Part shown: positions 23,113 through 32,027 of the stretch, one piece after another
Numbering within the stretch: position 1 is the stretch's first letter
How the letters are laid out: each line of letters starts with the position of its first letter
DNA from: an uncultured Treponema sp.
Lineage (GTDB): Bacteria; Spirochaetota; Spirochaetia; Treponematales; Treponemataceae
Length of the DNA stretch: 63,423 bases
Direction: 5' to 3'
Assembly: GCA_900317625.1 (NCBI GenBank)
Contig: ONHK01000013.1
Location: forward strand, 1 to 63,423
Translations under genes and position numbers: made by a program
The notes under the pieces: generated by a model
Database searches by the model: none
What the model saw: the letters and a program-made list of their open reading frames with translations, nothing else
Told to the model about the DNA's origin: nothing

Positions 23113-23298
23113 CGGCAAGGATAGTAGCCCCGCCGAAGGCGTTCCGGAGCGTAGCGTAGGAATGTAGGCGAAAGCCGGAAGGGCGAATAGCCTGGTTTTT
23201 GGTAGTTTGCAGTAGGCAAACGAACAAAAAGCCGCCCGCTTTTTTATGGAAAAAATCAAGAAGTTACAATATACTATATTTAAGAAAGGGAGGTTTTT

Positions 23299-23547
23299 AT
23301 GACTAACTCTGTTACAGTAAAAGAAGCCTACAAATTAATAGATGAGATTCCTGTTGAAAAATTGAAGTATGTGATACAGTTTTTGCGTGGTGCAAAAGGG
23401 TTGCTTGGAGATAAGAAAGAAAATAATAAACAGAAAGAAATTGCATTCAATAATCTAAAACAATTTAAAGGAATTTTAACTGATAGATTTGACTATGATA
23501 AAAAAAAGTTTGAATATATGGAAGAAAAATATGGTCGCTTTAATTGA
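23299..23547 (+). CDS. Antitoxin of a VapBC-like module
   Basis: 82 residues with GGGAGG before the ATG. The N-terminal half (VKEAYKLIDEIPVEKLKYVI) is the helical segment common to small DUF2281-like antitoxins that precede PIN toxins. The C-terminal half is charged and would wrap the toxin. It overlaps the toxin start by 17 bases. The partner toxin is damaged, so this antitoxin may have no present target. Confidence 0.7.
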   Translation: MTNSVTVKEAYKLIDEIPVEKLKYVIQFLRGAKGLLGDKKENNKQKEIAFNNLKQFKGILTDRFDYDKKKFEYMEEKYGRFN

Positions 23548-23800
23548 TACAAATATTATAATAGATTATTTGGTAAATAGAGAACCCTTTTCTAATGATG
23601 CGGAGAAAATTATTGAATTATGTAAAGATGGAAAATTTTCAGGATTTATTGCGATTCAGTCTATTGTGGATTGTTTTTATATATTACGTAAAGTATGTTC
23701 ATCAGATTTGTATTGTATTGTGACGAGAAATCCGAAGGACTATGTTTCTTCAAGTATTGATATTCTGACACCTAAACAGTTCATTGATGTTATAAAATAA
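23531..23800 (+). pseudogene. PIN-domain (VapC-like) toxin with internal deletion
   Basis: From ATG 23531 it opens VALIDTNIIIDYLVNREPFS, the first PIN strand with its catalytic Asp, and ends CIVTRNPKDYVSSSIDILTP, the typical last acidic strand. The product is only 89 residues where relatives have about 140. FYILRK is followed directly by VCSSDLYCIVTRN. The middle helices, with the usual second acidic residues (DFxDA), are missing. The deletion is in frame, so a protein may be made, but RNase activity is unlikely. Confidence 0.65.
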
Positions 23801-23829
23801 ATTTTTAAAAGTATATCTATATTTTTGAC

Positions 23830-23838
23830 GGGGGGGGG
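23830..23838 (+). repeat. G9 homopolymer upstream of the amylase gene
   Basis: Nine consecutive G, 19 bases before the amylase ATG, running into a GGGC-GAGA-GCCC hairpin. Such a tract is rare in AT-rich DNA and sits where length changes could affect transcription or translation. Confidence 0.9.
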
Positions 23839-23857
23839 CGAGAGCCCTTTTCGTACT

Positions 23858-25915
23858 ATGAAAAATTTTAAGTTTTTTGTTTGCTCGGTTTTGGTTTTTG
23901 GGGCTTTGCTTGGCTCTTGCAAAAACGGAAGTGATCCGGATGGCGAAAATCCTGATTTTCCTGAAAATCTTGCTGAATATGTTGGGGATGAAAATTATAA
24001 AAGTCCGAAAAATGTGGAAATCACTTCTGATGCGGCAAAAAATCAGTCTGCAGGGTTAAATGACAGCTGGTGGCGCGAAACTTCTTTCTATCATATTTGG
24101 GTGAAAAGTTTTGCAGATTCTGATGACGACGGTTGCGGTGATTTTAAGGGAATTGAAAGCAAGCTTGACTACATTCAAAATGATTTGGGGTGTTCTGGAA
24201 TTTGGCTTTCGCCGATTTTTGAGTGCGATTATAAATCAAAATTTAAAAGAGAAAATATGCACGGCTACGATGTGAATGATTACTACGCCGTGAACAGCTA
24301 TTTTGGCACGGAAGAGGACTTAATCAGCCTTATAAACGCTTGCCACGAAAAAGATATTAAAATCATTTTTGACTTTGTTCCAAATCATACGGGAAGGGGA
24401 AATCAGTGGTTCAAGGATTCTTACGGTGGCAAAAACGGTAAAAAGAACTGGTATTTGTGGAGCGACACGAAACTTTCTTGGAATCCGGGAATGGGAAGTT
24501 CGGACACTTGGCATAAAAATCCTAGCGGAAATGACTTTTATTACGCGGCATTTTGGGAAGGTCAGCCTGATTTGAACTTTAGAAATTATGAAGTTCGCGA
24601 AGAAATGAAAAATGTGGTGCGTTATTGGCTGAACAAAGGTTTTGACGGATTACGGGTTGACGCCGTTCGCTATTTAATAGAAACAAATGGTTCAAAATAT
24701 GACACGGATGAAACTCATGGATGGTTTTCTGAGCTTAGAAGTGAAGTTATTGATAAATATAAAGATATTTCGCCAAAGTTTATGACTTGCGAAGCCTGGA
24801 TTACAGGAAACAGAACTAGTCTTGAAAAATATTTCGGCACGGACGAAAAGCCTGAATTCAATATGGTTTTTGATTTTGATCAAGGTTATGGAATTGTAGA
24901 CAGTATTAGGGATTATGAGGCGAGTTATCTTTCTTCTACATTAAAGGCAAATCTAGGTGAGACAAAATCTTACGGAACATTTATTGGAAACCACGACAAC
25001 TATATTAACCGGCTTGGAACTGTTTTTTATGGGTATGAGGCGCAAATAAAGGCGGCGACTGCGCTGTCTCTTTTGCGGCCAACTGTTCCTTTTATCTATT
25101 ATGGGCAAGAAATCGGGATGAAAGACAATACTTCTTATGGTACTGGCGACATACGGCACAGAACAGACATTGATTGGTCTGAAGTTGAAAAGCAAAAGGC
25201 AAATCCTAGTTCAATTTTGAGCTTGAACAAGGCGATTTTAGCATTGCGGAAGACGTATCCGAATCTTTTTGCAGACGGAAAAGTTGAATTTTTGAAAAGT
25301 TGCACTGTTGACACAAAGAAAAATCCTTTGAATACAGTTGCTGCTTACACAATTTCTGATGGAACAGATAGTTTGCTCTGTGTGCAGAGTTTGATAAATT
25401 GCGGAGATTATCCTTTTTGGGTTGAAAATTCTTCTCTTGTTGATGTTTCAAATTATTCAGTTCTGATTGGAATTAATGACGAAAAAAATCTTTCAATAGA
25501 TGATGGTGCTTTGAAAATCGATTTCATTGCTCCTTACGAAACTCGTGTTTATTATCTTGGCAATTCTTCAAAAAAAATGCTTTTTACAGATAACCGTCTT
25601 TTTCTGCGCGGAAGTATGAATAATTTTGGCTACAATGAGATGAAATATGATTCAGAAAAGCAGATTTTTTCAGGTTCTGTTGAGCTTAAGGCTGGAACAT
25701 ATCAGTTTAAGTTTGACAAATACTGCGACTGGTCTTTGTCTTACGGAAGTGACAAAGAAAATAAAGACGGAAAATCAATTGCTTTGGGCGAAATTGTACA
25801 GACTTCTGACACTGCTGGGGAAAATACAAATTTTTCTGTAACGATTCCAAGTGCAGGAACTTATTTGTTCACGTTTTATGAAAAAGATAATACGTTCAAG
25901 GTCGAATTAAAATAG
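23858..25915 (+). CDS. Lipoprotein alpha-amylase, GH13
   Basis: The start is ATG 23858. A TTG further up would begin inside the G tract. The signal MKNFKFFVCSVLVFGALLGSC gives a lipobox Cys21. The catalytic barrel (about 75-530) has the GH13 regions: FDFVPNH (I), GLRVDAVRYL with the nucleophile Asp (II), MTCEAWI with the acid Glu (III) and FIGNHDN (IV). The C-terminal 110 residues (FLRGSMNNFGYNEM..) look like a CBM48/starch-binding-type beta domain. It would hydrolyse alpha-glucans at the cell surface and feed the cell. No clear Shine-Dalgarno is seen. The upstream G9 suggests variable expression. Confidence 0.9.
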   Translation: MKNFKFFVCSVLVFGALLGSCKNGSDPDGENPDFPENLAEYVGDENYKSPKNVEITSDAAKNQSAGLNDSWWRETSFYHIWVKSFADSDDDGCGDFKGIESKLDYIQNDLGCSGIWLSPIFECDYKSKFKRENMHGYDVNDYYAVNSYFGTEEDLISLINACHEKDIKIIFDFVPNHTGRGNQWFKDSYGGKNGKKNWYLWSDTKLSWNPGMGSSDTWHKNPSGNDFYYAAFWEGQPDLNFRNYEVREEMKNVVRYWLNKGFDGLRVDAVRYLIETNGSKYDTDETHGWFSELRSEVIDKYKDISPKFMTCEAWITGNRTSLEKYFGTDEKPEFNMVFDFDQGYGIVDSIRDYEASYLSSTLKANLGETKSYGTFIGNHDNYINRLGTVFYGYEAQIKAATALSLLRPTVPFIYYGQEIGMKDNTSYGTGDIRHRTDIDWSEVEKQKANPSSILSLNKAILALRKTYPNLFADGKVEFLKSCTVDTKKNPLNTVAAYTISDGTDSLLCVQSLINCGDYPFWVENSSLVDVSNYSVLIGINDEKNLSIDDGALKIDFIAPYETRVYYLGNSSKKMLFTDNRLFLRGSMNNFGYNEMKYDSEKQIFSGSVELKAGTYQFKFDKYCDWSLSYGSDKENKDGKSIALGEIVQTSDTAGENTNFSVTIPSAGTYLFTFYEKDNTFKVELK

Positions 25916-26025
25916 ATAAAAATCAAAATGACAGATTTCTCACTTTACTTAGTTGTAAAAGCATGTTATAAAGAAAAAAGAAATTGCACTTGACAAATAA
26001 AGAAGGGAGAAACACAATCTTGTCA

Positions 26026-26095
26026 GAACAGAACAGAACAGAACAGAACAGAACAGAACAGAACAGAACAGAACAGAACAGAACAGAACAGAACA
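26026..26095 (+). repeat. 14 tandem copies of GAACA
   Basis: A perfect pentanucleotide array in the leader of the Fn3/FGE lipoprotein gene. A candidate leader ORF runs from TTG 26020 (GGGAGA upstream) through the array, encoding repeats of EQNRT, and stops just after it. Each gain or loss of a unit shifts that frame. Confidence 0.95.
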
Positions 26096-26134
26096 GTAAA
26101 TAATTCTCTCTTAAATACAATTTATTCAGTTATT

Positions 26135-26191
26135 AAAAGACCGTTGTGTCCGAGCGTAAAAAATTGCGCTTAGGGCTAACGGTCTTTTTTT
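26135..26191 (+). terminator. Terminator/attenuator before the Fn3/FGE lipoprotein
   Basis: AAAAGACCGTT (26135-26145) pairs with AACGGTCTTTT (26178-26188) and is followed by T. The loop holds a second small stem (GAGCG/CGCTT). It lies between the GAACA array and the gene start at 26233, so it could act as an attenuator. Confidence 0.8.
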
Positions 26192-26232
26192 ATTTAACAT
26201 TTTTAACATTGACTTTTAAGAAGGAGAAAGCT

Positions 26233-28397
26233 ATGAAAAAGTCTTTAAAAGCCATTTTGTTTACGGCGGCAACAATTTTTGCAATTGCATCATTTGGTTG
26301 CAAGTCAGAAACAAACACGGAGTATGTTGAGGTGGAAAAAAAGCCGGATTCAACTCCGCCGCAGAAAGTTATTACTGGGGAAAATGCTGCAATAGCAGGA
26401 AACAGTTCTGTTCTATTAAGCTGGAAAAATCCTGCTGATGAAGATTTTTACGGAACGAAAATTACATTCACACCGGCGACAGAAGGCGTTACGCAGCCGC
26501 TTGTGATTATTGGCGAGAAATCGAAAAATTCTTCAATTTTGATACGTGGTCTGCAGAACGGAACTGAATACACATTCAGCCTTTCTGCACTGGATAAAAC
26601 TCACAATGAGGCGCAAAAAGTTGAACTGAAAGCCACTCCTGTTGACTCATCCGACAAACTTCCTCCGGCAGAGGTTACCGGGCTGCAGTCTGTTGCAATG
26701 CCTGAAAGGGTAAGGCTTACTTGGAACGATCCTGCGGATGAAGACCTGTTCGGAATCGAAATCACCTGCAAAGAATCGTCTGAAATAACACGTTCTGTTA
26801 CAAAAATGGAGGAAAAAGCGTGTTTGCGGCGCCGGGCTTGAAGTATATGGAAGTTCCTAATCTTACAAACGGCACAGAATACACGTTTACCGTAAAAACA
26901 ATGGACATAAGCGGAAACAAAAGTGAAGGCGTTACTGTAAAAGCAACGCCACTTGCGGTAGATTCAAAAGAAACGATGAAGATTGCCTTGAGCGTTCCGC
27001 CAGAAAAGAGCAACACAACTATTACGGTAACTGCGAATATTACAACAGCGGCACAAAGCGTGGAAAAAGTTGTGTACAAAAAGGACGGAAGTGAAGTTGC
27101 CTCAAAACTTCTTGCGGATTCTTCCGCAACCGCTGCCGTAAAGGACAGTTCTGACAATAAAAAATGGACTTTTGAAATAACGGCCGCAGACGAAACTGCG
27201 AACGGAATTTACACGGTTGCCGCAATCGACTCAGACGGTCGCGAAGAAACAGCGCAAATTGTAATATCAAACTTTGATTTTACTCCGCCAAAACTTGTGT
27301 CGGAATTAAACGCCGAACTTTCAGCTGAAAAAACTTCTGTTACGCTTACTTGGAACGACCCGAGCGACGAAGACTTTGACCATGTTGAAATCAGTTTTGT
27401 TTCAAACGACGGAACATCGGATTCAGAAAAGTCGGAAATTGTAACAGTTGCAAAAGGCGTTCAGACCAAAGTTTTTGATGGAATTGATTCAAGCAAGGAT
27501 TACTACAAGTATTTTATTGTTACCGTTGATACGGTTGGAAATAAAAGTTCTATAATTACAAAAAAAGTGAATATTACTGCAGTTTCAAAAATTCCTGAAG
27601 GATTTGTAGAAATCCCTGCCACTTCAATTACAGGAACTGAAACTTGGACTCCAAGCTCAGAGGTATTCGTAAGCGAACGAGCATTGGAAATTCCTTCTTT
27701 TTATATGAGCGATCATGAAGTAACTCAAAAAGAATATCTGGAAATAATGGGCAAAAATCCAAGCAAATTTAGTTCAAATCCTGCAGAAGGAGAAGTTCAG
27801 GAAAATCGTCCTGTTGAAAATGTATCTTGGTATGATGCGCTTGTTTATTGCAATAAGCTCTCTATGAAACAAAAACTTATTCCTTGTTACACAATAAAGG
27901 GGTCAACAAATCCTGCTGATTGGGGAGATGTTCCTGATTCTTATAATAATGATGATTGGAATGCAGTTGAATGTGATTTTACAAAAGATGGTTATAGACT
28001 TCCTGTTTTAGTTGAATGGGAATGGGCTGCTCGTGGGGGTTCGAATTATACATATAGCGGAAGTGACACTATAGGTGATGTAGCCTGGTATAAAGGTAAT
28101 TCATCTAGTAAAACTCATGAAGTAAAAAAGAAACAAAAAAACAATTATGGCTTGTATGATATGAGTGGGAATGTTTTGGAATGGTGTTGGGATTGGAGGT
28201 CGAGTTCGATAAACAAAAATACTCCGTTTGAAGGTAATGCTTATGGTGCTGATTTTACAGAAAAACAGACTCATTCTTATGGAGGAGGTTTCTATCTGGG
28301 TGTTGAAAGTGATTGTACAGTGTTTAGGCGAAATTCACATTATGCAAGTAATCGCTCTACGATGGCAGGCTTCCGCGTGGTTCGAAATATAGAATAA
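26233..28397 (+). pseudogene. Frameshifted lipoprotein: Fn3-like repeats plus FGE/SUMF1 domain
   Basis: ATG 26233 follows AAGGAGAAAG. The signal MKKSLKAILFTAA..FGC gives a lipoprotein. Three Fn3-like modules each contain a phrase of the form LTWNDPADED. The frame ends at 26841 after KMEEKACLRRRA. The continuation (FAAPGLKYMEVPNLTNGTEY) is in the next frame, 26820-28397. One extra base at the short A-run or GCG near 26813-26820 would join them. The C-terminal 270 residues form a formylglycine-generating-enzyme-like fold: SFYMSDHEVTQKEYLEIMG, ENRPVENVSWYDALVYCNKL, YRLPVLVEWEWAARGG, LYDMSGNVLEWCWDW, AGFRVVR. If intact it would be a surface lipoprotein of about 720 residues. A sequencing error cannot be excluded. 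Confidence 0.75.
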
Positions 28398-28410
28398 CAA
28401 ATAATTTTAG

Positions 28411-28447
28411 CCGGGCGGTAATTTTTCTTTATCGCCCGGTTTTTTTT
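28411..28447 (+). terminator. Terminator after the FGE lipoprotein
   Basis: CCGGGCG and CGCCCGG with a 15-base loop, then eight T. Confidence 0.9.
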
Positions 28448-28456
28448 AGTGTGTGT

Positions 28457-28465
28457 GGGGGGGGG
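28457..28465 (+). repeat. Second G9 homopolymer
   Basis: (GT)3 followed by nine G, just after the terminator and two bases before a REP-like hairpin. Confidence 0.9.
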
Positions 28466-28466
28466 A

Positions 28467-28524
28467 CATTGAGCCAGTCGAAATGTCCACGTCTTGCCAA
28501 ATTGTCATTTCGACATGCTCAATG
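28467..28524. repeat. REP-like palindromic element
   Basis: CATTGAGCCAGTCGAAATG (28467-28485) faces CATTTCGACATGCTCAATG (28506-28524), matching at 17 of 19 positions. The sequence resembles extragenic palindromes of the TTCGACA-GCTCAATG type seen in many genomes. Only one is present here. Confidence 0.75.
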
Positions 28525-28580
28525 ACCACATGAATTTAAAATCATTGCCGAACCTTCATTTTTTCTTGTATTATAAAAAT

Positions 28581-28820
28581 ATGAAAAGCATTTTGATAAA
28601 AGATACAACAAGAGCCGAGCGCGAGGAAATTGTTCGCGAATCTTTGGGAGATGGCTGGGATGTTGGCTGTGGAACTGGCTCGGCAGGAATTGATTACGAT
28701 CTTTATATTGAAGGAAAAGTTGAGCTTAAGGATTTGAACATGGCGGCAAACTGCGGTTTTGAGGTGGCTCACCCAGCGGAACAAAGGGCTTTGTGTTCTG
28801 GCGAAGGATTTGCAGACTAA
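28581..28820 (+). CDS. Small protein of unknown function
   Basis: 79 residues from ATG 28581 (MKSILIKDTTRAEREEIVRE), with a glycine-rich centre (DGWDVGCGTGSAGIDYD) and AHPAEQRALCSGEG near the end. I do not recognise a family. No Shine-Dalgarno is seen. TATTAT lies six bases before the ATG and TTGCCG 18 bases further up, so the mRNA is probably leaderless. The stop codon touches the ATG of the GNAT gene, so the two form one unit. Confidence 0.6.
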   Translation: MKSILIKDTTRAEREEIVRESLGDGWDVGCGTGSAGIDYDLYIEGKVELKDLNMAANCGFEVAHPAEQRALCSGEGFAD

Positions 28821-29447
28821 ATGAAAATAAGGCAGGCGAATCTTTTTGATATTGATTCGATTATGAACATTGAAAACAGCTCGTTTATTCCTCAGGTTCG
28901 GGAAGAAAAACAAGTTTTTTTGCAAAGGTTAAAAGTTTTTCCGCAAGGTTTTATTCTTCTGCTGGACGATTCCGTTTCCTGCGGAAATAAAAATGACGGT
29001 TTTGGTCTTGGCGCAAGAAAAGATAATATCTGCGGGTATTTTTGCACAGAACTTTGGGAAAAAATTCCAGAGGCGGCGGAAAGTTTTTCTGTTGGGCACG
29101 ATATTTCTTTGGCGCATTGCCCAAACGGTTCAGTTTTATATATTTCTTCTTTTGCGGTTTTGCCGGAAGTTCGCGGTTGTGGCATTGGCGGTGATTTTTT
29201 CAGTTCTGCCCTTAATTTTATAGAAGAATCTGTTTCAAATTTGAAGGAAGAAGTGCTTTTGGTAAACGAAAACTGGCTTGGCGCGCGTCATATCTATAAA
29301 AAAAACGGATTTTCAGAATGTTTTTCAATAAAAAACGCATTTATGGATGAATCTTTGCAGCCGCAAGCAGGAATTGTGATGAAAAAAGTTATTAGAGGTT
29401 CAAATTCTGGCGATTTACATTCTTCTTTTTGTTCTTCCGATTGTTAA
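28821..29447 (+). CDS. GNAT-family N-acetyltransferase
   Basis: 208 residues. The N-terminal start MKIRQANLFDIDSIMNIENS is typical of GNATs. The acetyl-CoA motif is LPEVRGCGIGGDFFSSAL (about residues 113-130), followed by the IYKKNGFSEC segment common to RimI-like members. The substrate is unknown. An unusual Cys/Asn-rich insert (about 53-70) lies between strands. Its start codon directly follows the stop of the upstream small gene, indicating coupling. Confidence 0.82.
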   Translation: MKIRQANLFDIDSIMNIENSSFIPQVREEKQVFLQRLKVFPQGFILLLDDSVSCGNKNDGFGLGARKDNICGYFCTELWEKIPEAAESFSVGHDISLAHCPNGSVLYISSFAVLPEVRGCGIGGDFFSSALNFIEESVSNLKEEVLLVNENWLGARHIYKKNGFSECFSIKNAFMDESLQPQAGIVMKKVIRGSNSGDLHSSFCSSDC

Positions 29448-29499
29448 ATTATTTCCAAAGTGGTAAATTGTACAAAACGATTTTTTACGAGGCTATAAA

Positions 29500-30765
29500 A
29501 TGGCAAAAGACAAAGTTATATTGGCTTATTCTGGTGGACTTGATACAACTGTTATCATTCCTTGGCTTAAAGAAAATTATGACTATGATGTAATTGCTGT
29601 CTGCATTGATGTTGGACAGGGTGATGACTGGGAAACGATTAAAAATCGTGCTTTAAAAACCGGTGCTTCTGCCTGCTATGTTGTTGATGCAAAACAGGAA
29701 TATATTGAAGAATATGTTTGGACAGCTTTAAAGGCAAATGCTGTTTATGAGGATGAATATCTTTTGGGAACTTCTACAGCCCGTCCTCTTATTGGAAAAA
29801 TTCTTGTTGAATATGCCCGTCAGGAAAAAGCTGTTGCGATTTGTCACGGAGCAACAGGAAAAGGAAATGATCAGGTTCGTTTTGAGCTTGCAATAAAGGC
29901 TTTTGCTCCTGATATTAAAGTTATTGCCGCTTGGCGTGATGACAAATGGAACATGGATAGCCGCGAAGCTGAAATCAAATTCCTTGAAGACCGCGGACTG
30001 GAAGTTCCAATGAAAAAAGACCAGTCTTATTCGCGCGATGAGAATGTATGGCATCTTTCACATGAAGGTCTTGAACTTGAAAAAACAGAAAATGAGCCGA
30101 ACTATAAGCACATGCTCAAAAATACAACTGTTCCGGAAGAAGCCTCTGATGAAGGTGAGTACGTAACAATCGATTTTGAAAAGGGAATTCCGGTTGGCTT
30201 GAACGGCAAAAAGATGAATGCCCTTGATCTTTTGAATGAACTTAACGTAATCGGCGGAAGAAACGGTGTCGGTCTTGTTGATATTTGCGAAAACCGTTGT
30301 GTTGGAATGAAGAGCCGAGGTGTTTATGAAACTCCAGGTGGAGCAATCCTTTATTTTGCCCACAGAATGATGGATCATATCTGTCTTGACCGCGATACTT
30401 ATCATTTTAAACAGCACGTTTCCCTTAAAATGGCTGAACTTATCTATGATGGAAAATGGTTCACAACTCTTATGGATTCTTGCATTGCCTTTATGGATAA
30501 GGCTGAAGAAACTGTGACTGGCTGGGCAAAAGTAAAAGTTGTAAAAGGCGCAATCCGCGGTGCTGGTTCTGGCTCAAAATACAGTTTGTACAACGAGTCA
30601 ATCGCTTCTTTCACAACTGGTGAGCTTTACAACCACAAAGACGCGCAGGGCTTTATCACCTTGTTCGGACTTCCACTGAAAGTCCGCGCTATGATGGAGC
30701 AATCGGTAGGAGAAGGTCAGGCAATAAAAGAAAGCAAAAGCTTTAAAAAACGCCCAACGGAATAG
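29500..30765 (+). CDS. argG: Argininosuccinate synthase
   Basis: 421 residues with the ATP-binding P-loop of the family (LAYSGGLDTT, residues 8-17), STARPLIGK, the CHGATGKGNDQVRFE aspartate/citrulline loop and GIPVGLNG. It joins citrulline and aspartate using ATP, the penultimate step of arginine synthesis. GAGG lies nine bases before the ATG. No other arginine gene lies in the window. Length and motifs are normal. Confidence 0.96.
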   Translation: MAKDKVILAYSGGLDTTVIIPWLKENYDYDVIAVCIDVGQGDDWETIKNRALKTGASACYVVDAKQEYIEEYVWTALKANAVYEDEYLLGTSTARPLIGKILVEYARQEKAVAICHGATGKGNDQVRFELAIKAFAPDIKVIAAWRDDKWNMDSREAEIKFLEDRGLEVPMKKDQSYSRDENVWHLSHEGLELEKTENEPNYKHMLKNTTVPEEASDEGEYVTIDFEKGIPVGLNGKKMNALDLLNELNVIGGRNGVGLVDICENRCVGMKSRGVYETPGGAILYFAHRMMDHICLDRDTYHFKQHVSLKMAELIYDGKWFTTLMDSCIAFMDKAEETVTGWAKVKVVKGAIRGAGSGSKYSLYNESIASFTTGELYNHKDAQGFITLFGLPLKVRAMMEQSVGEGQAIKESKSFKKRPTE

Positions 30766-30797
30766 TATATAAAATCAACATCCTGTCGATTTTATAA

Positions 30798-30827
30798 TTC
30801 AAGAAAATCTTTTAAGATTTTCTTGAA
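30798..30827 (+). terminator. Perfect 14-bp inverted repeat after argG
   Basis: TTCAAGAAAATCTT and AAGATTTTCTTGAA with two bases between. The following sequence is not T-rich, so it may be a processing or end-protecting hairpin rather than a classical terminator. Confidence 0.6.
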
Positions 30828-30890
30828 GTTTCTGAGCTTTCGTTATGACGTGCCATCCATGGCACTATTAATAATTATAGAATGTGAATG

Positions 30891-30935
30891 GCGGCTCAGC
30901 ACCCGTCTACCGATTGCACGAGCCGCTAATTTTTT
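30891..30935 (+). terminator. GC-rich hairpin before the MoxR gene
   Basis: GCGGCTC (30891-30897) pairs with GAGCCGC (30920-30926), followed by TAATTTTTT. The loop contains ACCCGTCTACCGATT. On the minus strand it reads like a 7-bp acceptor stem with a D-arm-like GGTAGAC but no anticodon arm. A smaller palindrome (GTGCCAT/ATGGCAC) lies at about 30850. Confidence 0.55.
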
Positions 30936-30950
30936 ATCACTGGGAAGCCT

Positions 30951-32024
30951 ATGACAATTAATTCAGAACAACTTTATTTTATTCTTGATAACACTCCGCC
31001 GGAACAGAATATTATGTTGGTCGGAAAGCATGGAATCGGAAAAAGCCGGATTCTGGAGGAATACTATTCTAGAAAAAATTGTAAAGTTGTGACTCTGTTT
31101 TTGGGTCAGATGAGCGATCCCGGTGATCTTATAGGGCTTCCGGAAAAGAATGAAAAAACTGGAAAAACCGATTTTATGTTGCCTTATTGGTTTCCTCTTG
31201 ATGAAAAACCGATTGTTCTTTTTTTGGATGAATTGAACCGCGCCCGCCCGGAAGTTCTGCAGACAATTATGGATCTTGCCCTGAACCGCAAACTTGCAGG
31301 AAAAGTACTTCCGAAAGGCAGCCGGATTATAAGTGCGGTTAATAATGGCGGCGAATACCAGCTTACAGATTTGGATCCGGCTCTTGTTTCTCGTTTTAAT
31401 ATTTATGAATTTGCACCAACTGTAAAAGATTGGCTTGATTGGGCGGAAAGTTCAGAAATTGACAAGAGAATTTGTTCATTCATAAAAGAAAATCCTGAGT
31501 ATCTTGACAGCAATGACCAGAATGTTGAAGTTCAGAACCTTGAGCGAACTCCAGACCGCAGAAGCTGGGAGAGAGTTTCTTCTGTTATAAAAAAATTTCC
31601 TGAACTTACGGATTTTCATAAAGTTCTTGTTTCTGGAATTATTGGAAACCGCGCGACTTCGCTTTTTTTTCGATTTGTAAATGAAAATACGATTCCTTCT
31701 GCAAAAGAAATTCTTTTTGGCGATTTTAAATCTGCTGAGCCAAAGCTTGAAAAACTCAATGTTCCGCTTGTTTCTCAGGTTTCCTCTTCTTTGTTTAATT
31801 TTATAGAGGCGCAATCTTCTGAAATTGAAAATTCTCCCGAAAAAACTCACTGTGTCTCAGAAAATCTTATAAATTATTTTGAATATCTTGAGAAAACTTC
31901 AAAAGAAGCTGTTTCATATTTTGCGAGTTTGTGGTCTGCAAATGAATATCCGCTAACATTGGCGTTTATTGGCGCGAATTGCATTGAATTGTACAAAAAA
32001 CTTGTTTCCTCGTTTGAAAAATAG
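30951..32024 (+). CDS. MoxR-type AAA+ ATPase
   Basis: 357 residues. Walker A is GKHGIGKS (about residue 25), Walker B VLFLDELNRA (about 87-96), sensor-1 region ISAVNNGG, and the arginine-finger segment DPALVSRF. MoxR ATPases work with VWA-domain partners to remodel or insert metals or subunits into target complexes. The partner gene follows three bases after the stop. Here the linker after the AAA core is long and Ser/Glu-rich. The target is unknown. Confidence 0.85.
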   Translation: MTINSEQLYFILDNTPPEQNIMLVGKHGIGKSRILEEYYSRKNCKVVTLFLGQMSDPGDLIGLPEKNEKTGKTDFMLPYWFPLDEKPIVLFLDELNRARPEVLQTIMDLALNRKLAGKVLPKGSRIISAVNNGGEYQLTDLDPALVSRFNIYEFAPTVKDWLDWAESSEIDKRICSFIKENPEYLDSNDQNVEVQNLERTPDRRSWERVSSVIKKFPELTDFHKVLVSGIIGNRATSLFFRFVNENTIPSAKEILFGDFKSAEPKLEKLNVPLVSQVSSSLFNFIEAQSSEIENSPEKTHCVSENLINYFEYLEKTSKEAVSYFASLWSANEYPLTLAFIGANCIELYKKLVSSFEK

Positions 32025-32027
32025 CAA

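Noticed and set aside
23825..23859. Amylase promoter with the G tract as spacer (TTGACG to TACTAT)
   Set aside because: The spacing is 23 bases and the -10 overlaps the ATG, so initiation there would miss the start codon.
25923..26120. Minus-strand ORF of 65 residues with CSVLF repeats
   Set aside because: It is the shadow of the GAACA array; no ribosome site and no family.
30891..30926. tRNA gene on the minus strand
   Set aside because: It has an acceptor-like stem and D-arm-like bases but no anticodon or T arm and is far too short.
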